A DNA stretch of 14,697 nt, taken from contig CAJXIT010000044.1 of assembly GCA_913054055.1 (NCBI GenBank), positions 1-14,697 on the forward strand, read 5' to 3'. Numbering within the stretch: the stretch's first letter is position 1; every line of letters begins with the position of its first letter. This DNA comes from an uncultured Thalassolituus sp. (GTDB taxonomy: Bacteria > Pseudomonadota > Gammaproteobacteria > Pseudomonadales > Oceanobacteraceae). Under the pieces are notes generated by a model that saw nothing but the letters and a program-made list of their open reading frames with translations, searched no databases and was not told the DNA's origin. Below are positions 7,776 to 14,243 of this stretch, in pieces. The position numbers and the translations under genes were made by a program.

Positions 7776-8993
7776 ATGTCCAAGATCAACAAGATTGTTT
7801 TGGCTTACTCCGGTGGTTTGGATACCTCTGTAATCGCTAAATGGTTACAAGAAGAGTACCAAGCTGAAATCGTTACATTTACCGCTGACCTAGGTCAGGG
7901 TGAAGAAGTAGAGCCTGCTCGTGCGAAAGCCGAAGCCATGGGCATCAAAGAGATCTACATTGACGACTTACGCGAAGAATTTGCACGTGACTTTGTATTC
8001 CCAATGTTCCGTGCCAATGCCATTTACGAAGGCGAGTACTACTTAGGTACGTCGATCGCACGCCCATTAATCGCCAAGCGTTTAATTGAAATCGCCAACG
8101 AGACCAATGCTGATGCCATTTCTCATGGTGCTACTGGTAAAGGTAATGACCAAGTTCGTTTCGAGCTAGGTGCTTATGCTCTTAAGCCAGGTGTACAAGT
8201 GGTTGCCCCTTGGCGTGAGTGGGATTTGAACTCCCGTGAAAAGTTAATGGCCTACTGTGATGAGCACGGCATTGAAGTTGAAAAGAAAAAAGGCAAAAAG
8301 TCGCCATATTCTATGGATGCTAACTTGCTACACATCTCTTACGAAGGTGACATCCTTGAAGACCCTTGGAACGAGCCTGAAGAAGACATGTGGTTATGGA
8401 CGGTTTCTCCTGAAAACGCCCCAGACGAAGCCACTTACCTAGAAATAGGCTACAAAAACGGTGACCCTGTATCCATCGATGGTAAAGACATGTCAGCCGC
8501 TGAAATCATGGAATACCTAAACAAGGTTGCCGGTGCTAACGGCATTGGCCGTACCGACATCGTAGAAAACCGCTACGTGGGCATGAAAGCCCGTGGTTGT
8601 TACGAAACCCCAGCTGGCTTCGTTATGTTACGTGCTCACCGTGCCATTGAATCTATTACCTTAGACCGTGATGCGGCGCACCTGAAAGATGAAATGATGC
8701 CTCGCTACGCTGAGCTAATCTACAACGGTTACTGGTGGAGCCCTGAGCGTAAGATGCTTCAGGCGGCTATTGATGAGACTCAGACTCACGTAAACGGTAC
8801 TGTGAAAGTGAAGCTATACAAAGGCAACGTCACCGTTGTTGGCCGTAAGTCTGACGATTCACTGTTCGACGAAGACATTGCAACCTTTGAAGACGATGCA
8901 GGCGCTTACGATCAAAAAGACGCGGCGGGCTTTATTAAGCTAAATGCATTGCGTTTACGTACAGCGGCAAAAAAAGGTCGTGATTTACTTTAG
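7776..8993 (+). CDS. argG: Argininosuccinate synthase
   Basis: This cytoplasmic enzyme joins citrulline and aspartate using ATP, the next-to-last step of arginine synthesis. The 405-residue product has the usual length of the type 1 family and its diagnostic motifs: the PP-loop AYSGGLDTS (10-18), HGATGKGNDQVRFE, an ITLDRDAAHLKDE-like segment (here SITLDRDAAHLK) and YNGYWWSPE. The ATG at 7776 has a strong TAGGAG site six bases upstream. Its codons favour C at the third position more than the neighbouring genes, as expected for a highly expressed gene. It appears to be a single-gene unit with its own leader and a strong intrinsic terminator at 9025-9056; no other arginine gene is in the window. 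Confidence 0.99.
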   Translation: MSKINKIVLAYSGGLDTSVIAKWLQEEYQAEIVTFTADLGQGEEVEPARAKAEAMGIKEIYIDDLREEFARDFVFPMFRANAIYEGEYYLGTSIARPLIAKRLIEIANETNADAISHGATGKGNDQVRFELGAYALKPGVQVVAPWREWDLNSREKLMAYCDEHGIEVEKKKGKKSPYSMDANLLHISYEGDILEDPWNEPEEDMWLWTVSPENAPDEATYLEIGYKNGDPVSIDGKDMSAAEIMEYLNKVAGANGIGRTDIVENRYVGMKARGCYETPAGFVMLRAHRAIESITLDRDAAHLKDEMMPRYAELIYNGYWWSPERKMLQAAIDETQTHVNGTVKVKLYKGNVTVVGRKSDDSLFDEDIATFEDDAGAYDQKDAAGFIKLNALRLRTAAKKGRDLL

Positions 8994-9024
8994 TTATTAA
9001 TTAAAGTCTCACCCTTCATAAAGA

Positions 9025-9056
9025 AGCCTAATCTTGACCCAGATTAGGCTTTTTTT
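9025..9056 (+). terminator. Intrinsic terminator of argG
   Basis: AGCCTAATCT (9025-9034) and AGATTAGGCT (9041-9050) form a perfect 10-bp stem with loop TGACCC, followed at once by a run of seven T (9050-9056). It lies about 30 bases after the argG stop. This is a textbook Rho-independent terminator. Confidence 0.93.
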
Positions 9057-9130
9057 ATGCCTGTTAGGTCGATAGCCACAATCAGTTGAACTAAGCTGAG
9101 ATTTAGGATGCCTCCAAATAAGTATGATTA

Positions 9131-10390
9131 ATGAACGCAGAACGCCAATACAGCTCAGATATCCGTGTGGATGCCCGCCAGGCATTTTTAACCATTGCTA
9201 GAGCGTTAGACTATGTTGGAATAGATGATGTCCATCATGCCCACCGTGTGGCCTATATTGCTTATGAGTGCGGTCAGTTATTAAATTGGTCCGCGTTAAA
9301 ACTAGAAAAGACGTTTTATGCCGGCTTACTTCACGACTGTGGCGTGACGTCTAGCAAAGAGCATTTACGACTGTTAGGGGATATGGCGCCCACTAAAACA
9401 GAAGAGCACTGCGAGCGAGGCTATAACGCTTTAAAAAATAATGCGTTATTAAAAGAGTTTGCAGAGGTTGTTTTGTATCACCATACCCCTTGGAGTGAAT
9501 TAAAAGAAATAGACATTGATGACGATATTAAAGACATCGCTGCATTGATTCATTTATCAGATCGAGTGGACTTTTTACGTTCTCGATACGCACATGAAAC
9601 CCACCCAGAAGCCGTGACACTATACGAAGGCCTAATCGCTGAAAATATTCTCAGTAAAAAAGGCGCATTCTTCCAACCGGATTATGCTGATGCCATGGCG
9701 CGGCTGGTCAATATTGATGGCTTTTGGTTTGCCATGGATTATGAACGCATTGAAGCCATTGGCTTAGAGTTTAAGTCGTATAAACCGTTTAACAGTGTTT
9801 TACATATTTCTGAAATACAAGACTTGGCTCTATTTTTGGCAAATATAGTGGATGCAAAAAGCCCGTTCACTTATCACCACTCACAAAAAGTAGCGCAGAT
9901 CGCCAAGCAACTGGCCAGTGACTCAGGTTTGTCTGAAGCCAATTGCGACATGGTTTACGTGGCTGGTTTATTACACGATGTGGGCAAACTAAAGACGCCG
10001 GATGATATTTTGTATAAAGATGGTCCACTAGAGGGTGTGGAATTGTCGATCATGAAACGTCATTCGGTAGACACCATGATCACCATGGATAACTTTTTCC
10101 CGGATTCAAAAATTGGTCAGTGGGCTGCTAACCATCATGAAAAATTAGATGGCTCTGGTTATCCCTATCAATTGAAAGGAGAGCAGCTGGACATTGAATC
10201 TCGAATTATTGCCATCGCTGATATTTTTCAAGCATTATCACAAAATAGACCTTATCGAGGTCAGTTATCTTTTGAAGAAATTGAGAAAATTATGTTGCCA
10301 ATGGTAGAGGAAGGGAAGCTGGATAAAGATGTATTTTCCCTGATACAAAAAAAAGAATCAGAGTATTATGCATTGTCTTTGGCGCAATAA
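9131..10390 (+). CDS. Tandem HD-domain / HD-GYP phosphohydrolase
   Basis: The 419-residue protein has two HD metal-site domains and no receiver, membrane or signal segment. The N-terminal HD (about 15-150) shows His36/His38, HD at 68-69 (LLHDCG), His117-His118 (LYHHTPW) and Asp144 (LSDRVD), so its metal ligands look intact, but it lacks the GYP motif. The C-terminal domain (about 225-400) is HD-GYP: YHHSQKV (His250), LLHDVGK (282-286) with TPDDILYK, KRHS (His311), HHEKLDGSGYP (335-345), and ADIFQALSQNRPYR, where Gln replaces the common Asp. HD-GYP enzymes hydrolyse cyclic di-GMP, and some act on 3'3'-cGAMP. The role of the first HD is unknown. The gene follows the argG terminator, so it is a separate unit; ATG 9131 has a weak ribosome site. 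Confidence 0.88.
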   Translation: MNAERQYSSDIRVDARQAFLTIARALDYVGIDDVHHAHRVAYIAYECGQLLNWSALKLEKTFYAGLLHDCGVTSSKEHLRLLGDMAPTKTEEHCERGYNALKNNALLKEFAEVVLYHHTPWSELKEIDIDDDIKDIAALIHLSDRVDFLRSRYAHETHPEAVTLYEGLIAENILSKKGAFFQPDYADAMARLVNIDGFWFAMDYERIEAIGLEFKSYKPFNSVLHISEIQDLALFLANIVDAKSPFTYHHSQKVAQIAKQLASDSGLSEANCDMVYVAGLLHDVGKLKTPDDILYKDGPLEGVELSIMKRHSVDTMITMDNFFPDSKIGQWAANHHEKLDGSGYPYQLKGEQLDIESRIIAIADIFQALSQNRPYRGQLSFEEIEKIMLPMVEEGKLDKDVFSLIQKKESEYYALSLAQ

Positions 10391-10417
10391 ATTAGCCTGT
10401 TTGCTTGTAGCTAATTT
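10389..10417. terminator. Stem-loop between the HD-GYP gene and the convergent tRNA
   Basis: AAATTAGC (10389-10396) pairs with GCTAATTT (10410-10417), an 8-bp AT-rich stem with a 13-base loop starting at the HD-GYP stop codon. It could end transcription from either side, but the stem is weak and no clear T run follows on either strand. Confidence 0.3.
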
Positions 10418-10463
10418 ATGGAAGCATCTTTATAAAAAATCGAATCGAATATTACTGAAAGAA

Positions 10464-10539
10464 TGGTCTCCCCACCAGGACTCGAACCTGGAGCAGCCGC
10501 TTAGGAGGCGGCAGTTTTATCCAGTTAAACTATGGGGAG
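10464..10539 (-). tRNA. tRNA-Arg (anticodon CCU)
   Basis: The minus strand folds into a complete 76-base tRNA that includes an encoded CCA (complement of 10464-10466). The acceptor stem is CTCCCCA/TGGGGAG with discriminator A; the D arm is GTTT...AAAC with GGA in the loop (A20, an arginine identity base). The anticodon stem is GCCGC/GCGGC around CTCCTAA, giving anticodon CCU, which reads the AGG codon. The T arm is CCAGG-TTCGAGT-CCTGG. Every arm pairs perfectly. A plus-strand open frame across it is only antisense translation of the tRNA. Confidence 0.97.
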
Positions 10540-10548
10540 CCGGAAAGT

Positions 10549-10576
10549 ATTCTAACCTAACACCTAAAAAACTCAA
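10549..10576 (-). promoter_or_regulatory. Sigma-70-type promoter of the tRNA-Arg gene
   Basis: On the minus strand TTGAGT (complement of 10571-10576), 16 bases, then TAGAAT (complement of 10549-10554) matches the -35/-10 pattern and ends 9 bases before the tRNA 5' end, a normal spacing for a tRNA promoter. Confidence 0.7.
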
Positions 10577-10717
10577 TAAAGTCAGCCACTTAAATTCTTA
10601 TTTAGGGTTGAACTATTACTTGTTCTGACTATCAAACACGGCTACTGTGATACTAATTCTAATGAACCTGCACACTCTATAAACCATAAAGCAGGTCGTT
10701 AGCTCTGATGAGTAAAG

Positions 10718-10727
10718 AGTCCGGACT
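10718..10727. promoter_or_regulatory. 10-bp palindrome touching the arsS-like start codon
   Basis: AGTCCGGACT is a perfect palindrome immediately before ATG 10728. It takes up the space of the ribosome binding site, which is otherwise weak here (AAGAG further upstream). It may be an operator, a small translation-blocking fold or chance. Confidence 0.25.
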
Positions 10728-11699
10728 ATGCTTGATACTAAACCACTACTAATTGCACGTGAATTCCCTGCCATTAATCGCGCTAATCTTGAAATTCTTC
10801 AGGTAAATTTAGGTTATTTGTGCAATTTAAGTTGCACTCACTGCCATGTAAACGCCGGACCACGCCGAACAGAGTTAATGGATAAAGCAACCATTGATAC
10901 GGTACTGGATGTGATTCGTACTCGTGGGGTGAAAACATTAGATTTAACCGGTGGTGCTCCTGAAATGAATCCACACTTTAGATATCTGGTGACGGAAGCC
11001 CGTAAGCTGGATGTGGAAGTCATCGACCGATGCAATATTACGATTTTATGTGAACCTGGATATGAGGATTTAGCCCAATTTTTAGCCGATCAGAAAGTAA
11101 CCGTAGTGGCTTCTTTACCTTGTTACACCCAAGAAAATGTGGACGCTCAGCGGGGTAAAGGGGTGTTTGATGCAAGCATCGCTGGTTTGCATTTGTTGAA
11201 TGATTTGGGCTTTGGAAAAGGCAATCAGCATTTACCTTTAAATCTTGTTTACAATCCCGGCGGTGCGTTTTTACCCCCTACTCAGTCATCATTAAAGCAA
11301 GATTATAAACAACGTTTAAAAGACGATTGGAATATTGAATTTGATGATCTTTATACCATTACCAATATGCCCATCAGTCGTTTTGGCAGTATGTTGGTTT
11401 CCAAAGGCCAATTTAATGATTACATGCAATTGCTGATTGATAATTATCAGCCAGCTAATTTAGAAACAGTGATGTGCCGAAATACAGTGAGTGTGGATTA
11501 CCAAGGTAATTTATACGATTGTGATTTTAATCAGATGCTGGAAATGCCCATTGTTGAACAAGATAGTGCTGAATCGAAGGCGCGCCATATTTCTAGTCTG
11601 ATCAATGATGATATGCAAGGGAATGCCATTGAAGTGGCTGGGCATTGTTTTGGCTGTACGGCTGGGGCAGGCTCTTCTTGCGGTGGTTCGTTAAGTTAG
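10728..11699 (+). CDS. arsS: Radical SAM protein, arsenosugar biosynthesis ArsS family
   Basis: The 323-residue protein has the radical SAM cluster motif CNLSCTHCH (Cys32, Cys36, Cys39), a GGAPE motif in place of GGEP (about residues 76-80) and a C-terminal Cys-rich tail CFGCTAGAGSSCGG (Cys307, Cys310, Cys318). This arrangement (radical SAM plus a DUF3641-like tail) is the family first called rSAM/selenodomain and later ArsS, which in arsenosugar makers transfers an adenosyl-derived group onto methylated arsenic. Many relatives carry selenocysteine in the tail; this one uses only cysteine. It is followed by the two transferases that accompany ArsS in other genomes (TIGR04283 and TIGR04282 types), which strengthens the call. 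No arsM methyltransferase is in the window, so the arsenic role is inferred from family and context. ATG 10728 is chosen as the first start, about 30 residues before the cluster. Confidence 0.87.
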   Translation: MLDTKPLLIAREFPAINRANLEILQVNLGYLCNLSCTHCHVNAGPRRTELMDKATIDTVLDVIRTRGVKTLDLTGGAPEMNPHFRYLVTEARKLDVEVIDRCNITILCEPGYEDLAQFLADQKVTVVASLPCYTQENVDAQRGKGVFDASIAGLHLLNDLGFGKGNQHLPLNLVYNPGGAFLPPTQSSLKQDYKQRLKDDWNIEFDDLYTITNMPISRFGSMLVSKGQFNDYMQLLIDNYQPANLETVMCRNTVSVDYQGNLYDCDFNQMLEMPIVEQDSAESKARHISSLINDDMQGNAIEVAGHCFGCTAGAGSSCGGSLS

Positions 11700-11710
11700 T
11701 GTTTTTTTAT

Positions 11711-11871
11711 CGGTCGTAAGCGCAACCTCATACTAAGTTGCGGATTGTTTGAAGCGTTCATGGAACCAAAAAATTGATGATGCAATCGGGCAGTGATATC
11801 CAAAGCATTTGCTTCACAAACGGGGCATGCTACTGCCCTCGTACCTATTTCAAATACCCCGTTTAATTTAA
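11711..11871 (+). repeat. Structured intergenic element, copy A (before the glycosyltransferase)
   Basis: This non-coding stretch shares three collinear blocks with 12572-12717: CGGTCG...CAACCTCA (start), a 25-base block at 11769-11793 (21 of 25 identical) and 11829-11850 (16 of 19 aligned bases identical), and a similar GTTTAA-containing end. It can form hairpin CGCAAC/GTTGCG (11721-11726 with 11737-11742), helix GGGCAGT/ACTGCCC (11788-11794 with 11832-11838) and helix AAACGGGG/CCCCGTTT (11818-11825 with 11857-11864). The last two cross, so they are either a pseudoknot or alternatives. About 33 bases inside it are absent from copy B. It may be an RNA element or a small repeat; I do not recognise it. 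Confidence 0.6.
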
Positions 11872-11885
11872 CTTATGAGGCATGA

Positions 11886-12563
11886 ATGAGCAGTTTTAAT
11901 CTTTCCATCATTGTTCCGGTATATAACGAAGCGGCACAAGCTGAAAAATTAATTCGCCGTTTAAGGTTGTTAAATGATGGTTTAGTGGCTGACATTATCA
12001 TTGTTGATGGCGGCAGCTCAGACAATACGGTTGAATGCCTGAGTGAACATTTTAATGTGATTGACAGTGAAAAAGGTCGCGCTAATCAAATGAATGCTGG
12101 CGCACATCAGGCTAAAGGCACTTGGCTGATGTTTGTACATGCGGATACTGAAATTTCTCCCAGCCATATTGAATATGCTGTGTCGTCAGCTGCGCTGCGT
12201 AAATGGGGCAGATTTGATGTTAAATTAAGCGGTGCAGGGTTCTCATTTAGAGTGATTGAACAATTTATTAATTGGCGCTCTCGATTAACCGGAATTGCAA
12301 CGGGCGACCAATGCATATTTGTTCGAAAAAAAGTATTTGATGAGCTAGGCGGGTTCAAAAATATTCCTTTGATGGAAGATGTGGAGATATCCAAGCGACT
12401 CAAGAAACTGGGTAAACCTGCGTGTTTAAAGAAACGTGTGACGACTTCTAGTCGTCGCTGGGAAGCATACGGCACGGTTAAAACAGTTTTATTAATGTGG
12501 AAGTTACGCTATTTGTACTGGCGTGGAATTCCGCCTGAAGAATTGGCTAAGTTGTATCGGTAA
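11886..12563 (+). CDS. Family 2-like glycosyltransferase, arsenosugar-associated (TIGR04283 type)
   Basis: This 225-residue GT-A-fold glycosyltransferase is short, as is usual for the subfamily that travels with ArsS (formerly 'transferase 2, rSAM/selenodomain-associated'). Visible motifs are IIVPVYNEA (8-16), the nucleotide-sugar site VDGGSSDNT (40-48), KGRANQMNAGA (63-73), the DxD-like HADT (85-88), TGDQCIFVRK (139-148) and the acceptor-side LMEDVEISKRL (162-172). No membrane segment is obvious. ATG 11886 has GAGG six to seven bases upstream. It probably adds a sugar-derived or related group to the ArsS product or its precursor; no family member's exact reaction can be asserted from sequence. 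It lies 186 bp after the ArsS gene and 200 bp before the DUF2064 gene, both gaps holding copies of the same element. Confidence 0.88.
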   Translation: MSSFNLSIIVPVYNEAAQAEKLIRRLRLLNDGLVADIIIVDGGSSDNTVECLSEHFNVIDSEKGRANQMNAGAHQAKGTWLMFVHADTEISPSHIEYAVSSAALRKWGRFDVKLSGAGFSFRVIEQFINWRSRLTGIATGDQCIFVRKKVFDELGGFKNIPLMEDVEISKRLKKLGKPACLKKRVTTSSRRWEAYGTVKTVLLMWKLRYLYWRGIPPEELAKLYR

Positions 12564-12571
12564 TGAATAGT

Positions 12572-12717
12572 CGGTCGCGGGGCAACCTCACACGAATTGT
12601 ATGAGGCTGCTTGCAGGCGACCATATAATCGATATATCAAAAATTGATTATGAAATCAGACAGGGAGCTACCCTAGTACGAATTTACCTTGTAAGTGATA
12701 CTTACGGTTCGGTTTAA
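12572..12717 (+). repeat. Structured intergenic element, copy B (before the DUF2064 gene)
   Basis: This is the second, diverged copy of the element at 11711-11871. Its 5' part is a strong long hairpin: GGTCGC (12573-12578) with GCGACC (12617-12622), GCAA with TTGC, and CCTCACAC (12586-12593) with GTATGAGG (12599-12606, one mismatch) around loop GAATT. It continues with ATCAA-AAA-TTGAT (12636-12648) and a small hairpin AGGG-AGCTA-CCCT (12663-12675 region), then a hairpin GTAAGT-GAT-ACTTAC (12691-12705). No T run follows, so it is not a simple terminator. It starts 8 bases after the glycosyltransferase stop. Confidence 0.6.
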
Positions 12718-12763
12718 GCACATAAAAATTATCAGGCTCACCCATAGCGCTAAAAGAAAAAGT

Positions 12764-13384
12764 ATGAAACTCGATAGTATTATTATTCAAATGGCCCGTT
12801 TCCCGGAGCTAGGTTGTGTTAAAACCCGGTTGAACCCTGAATTGGGTGAGCAAGGCAGTTTAAATCTGTATTTACAGCTATTACGACATGTACATGATCA
12901 AGCGCAGCAAAGCCAGTTCACTCATGTGGTGGCGTTGGATAAGTTTGGTGATCACTTTTTAGTGAATGAGTTAGCGAAACAAACAGCTATGATTTTGCAG
13001 CAAGGTGATGACCTAGGTGAGCGCATGTTTCATGCTATTAACTGGGGGCTGACACTTGCGTATAAGGTGATATTAATTGGAAGTGATTGTGTTGTATTAA
13101 ATGGCGGTCACTTTAATCAAGTCATACGTGCTTTAGATGATCACTCTCATGCTTTTATTCCTGCTGAAGATGGTGGTTATGTATTAGTCGCTGCCACTGA
13201 GGCGTATGAGCCTATTTTTAAAGATATTGAATGGGGCACGGAAGTGGTAATGGATAAAACGAAAAAAGCGTTAGAACTAGGAGATAAAAAAGCGGCCTAT
13301 TTTTCACCTTTGTGGGACGTGGACGTGGCAGAAGACTATCATCGGCTTTGCAGTCTGTATCCAAATTGGCCAAATAATCATTAA
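12764..13384 (+). CDS. DUF2064 / CofC-like transferase, arsenosugar-associated (TIGR04282 type)
   Basis: This 206-residue protein has a nucleotidyltransferase-like (MobA/CofC) fold signature: ARFPELGCVKTRL (11-23), QQGDDLGERM (79-88), IGSDC (105-109), PAEDGGYVL (133-141), IEWGTE (155-160) and a C-terminal WDVDVAED (184-191). This is the pattern of the family formerly called 'transferase 1, rSAM/selenodomain-associated'. It is taken from ATG 12764, where the conserved N terminus begins; an in-frame GTG at 12695 would lie inside repeat copy B and adds a stretch unlike the family. The ribosome site is weak and A-rich. Its role beside ArsS is probably to activate or transfer a sugar or nucleotide group, which is inference. 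It converges on the flagellar genes with 13 bp between stops and no room for a normal terminator. Confidence 0.87.
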   Translation: MKLDSIIIQMARFPELGCVKTRLNPELGEQGSLNLYLQLLRHVHDQAQQSQFTHVVALDKFGDHFLVNELAKQTAMILQQGDDLGERMFHAINWGLTLAYKVILIGSDCVVLNGGHFNQVIRALDDHSHAFIPAEDGGYVLVAATEAYEPIFKDIEWGTEVVMDKTKKALELGDKKAAYFSPLWDVDVAEDYHRLCSLYPNWPNNH

Positions 13385-13397
13385 AGCGACAACTAAC

Positions 13398-14171
13398 TTA
13401 ACTGTCTTGTGTTTCTTTTTCTTCGGTATCCGCTTCTTTTTTGTCTTTAGCGGCTTGCTGTTTTCTTTGCTCTTCAAATTGTAGTTTATTTACTAACTGC
13501 TCAATGTAGCGTTGTTTCATGCCACTTAAAGGATGAAACGAGAATCCACAAAACGTCATGTCTTTTTCATCATTGTATATGGCGTGTCGAGCATCTAATC
13601 CACAATCCATGGATTCATCGCCAACATGTAATGTGCTTTCATCAAAATTACCAATGGCTTTTAAGTGTTCACCTACTAAACCTTTAAAGTAAGCTTTGAA
13701 GCCTGAGCCAGAAATATCTTGCAGGCGACCTTTAAAGGTACGTTCATCTTCGCTGGATCTAAATACGCAATAAACGGTGTAAGTACGAGGCACCATGGCA
13801 CGATAAGCATTGCGGCGTTGTAGATAGAGAATTTTTTCTGGGAATTTTGAAATGTATTCTTGATTGCCGCTGCGGTATTTCATGCCGCCTTCAAGATAGA
13901 ACGAAACCAATATGCCACGGAAGTCGGCGGTTAATTCTAACCGTTTACCGGCTCTTAATAGTTCGTTACCAGCATCAGGAATGAGCTTATCAAACGCAAA
14001 TGCTTTGGATTTTAAATCGACTTTCGTTATGGCAGTACCAAATGCGTCATCTACACCATCAAAGCGAGCTGTCAGCTTTGGCGCATAACGAATTAACCTT
14101 TGGATCGCACGGTAAATTTCTTCCGGGCTGATTAAATAATTTTCTTCTGGCGCTGTTTCCGACTGTTCCAT
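13398..14171 (-). CDS. flgZ: PilZ-domain flagellar brake protein (YcgR/FlgZ type)
   Basis: The 257-residue protein has a YcgR N-terminal domain (about 15-110) followed by a PilZ domain with the c-di-GMP signature RNAYR (Arg120 to Arg124, RxxxR) and DISGSG (152-157, DxSxxG). When c-di-GMP is bound, such proteins act on the flagellar motor and slow swimming. The C-terminal tail (about 231-257) is a charged, Lys/Glu/Gln-rich stretch likely to be disordered or helical. It lies 72 bp downstream of flgN on the same strand, the same order as Pseudomonas flgM-flgN-flgZ, which is why I use flgZ; ycgR would also be acceptable. ATG 14169-14171 has a weak ribosome site. It may balance with the HD-GYP protein, which would lower c-di-GMP; this is inference. 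Confidence 0.9.
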   Translation of the reverse strand: MEQSETAPEENYLISPEEIYRAIQRLIRYAPKLTARFDGVDDAFGTAITKVDLKSKAFAFDKLIPDAGNELLRAGKRLELTADFRGILVSFYLEGGMKYRSGNQEYISKFPEKILYLQRRNAYRAMVPRTYTVYCVFRSSEDERTFKGRLQDISGSGFKAYFKGLVGEHLKAIGNFDESTLHVGDESMDCGLDARHAIYNDEKDMTFCGFSFHPLSGMKQRYIEQLVNKLQFEEQRKQQAAKDKKEADTEEKETQDS

Positions 14172-14213
14172 GACACTTGTCTATTTAGCTAAGTTTAATG
14201 AAGAGATAAAGCT

Positions 14214-14225
14214 ATGAGTACTCAT
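14214..14225. promoter_or_regulatory. 12-bp palindrome between flgN and flgZ
   Basis: ATGAGTACTCAT is a perfect palindrome in the 72-bp gap between the two flagellar genes. It could bind a regulator for a promoter internal to the operon. No sigma-28-type promoter was recognised in this gap. Confidence 0.2.
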
Positions 14226-14243
14226 GATAAGCAGAGACTGATA

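Noticed and set aside
10464..10539. tRNA-Arg as an integration site for a mobile island
   Set aside because: No integrase gene and no repeated tRNA 3' end was seen in the window.
10368..10628. Plus-strand open frame of 86 codons between the HD-GYP and arsS-like genes
   Set aside because: Its middle is the antisense translation of tRNA-Arg(CCU) and its start lies inside the HD-GYP gene; the amino-acid sequence is the familiar tRNA artefact.
12107..12475. Minus-strand open frame of 122 codons
   Set aside because: It lies entirely inside the glycosyltransferase gene, whose protein has clear family motifs; the reverse frame has none.
12679..12716. Resemblance of the end of copy B (ACTTACGGTTCGG) to the 3' side of group II intron domain V
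   Set aside because: The required AGC triad, GNRA-type loop and 34-base geometry are absent, there is no reverse transcriptase, and copy A does not keep the match.
12695..12763. Upstream GTG start for the DUF2064 gene
   Set aside because: It lies in repeat copy B; the family N terminus begins at ATG 12764.
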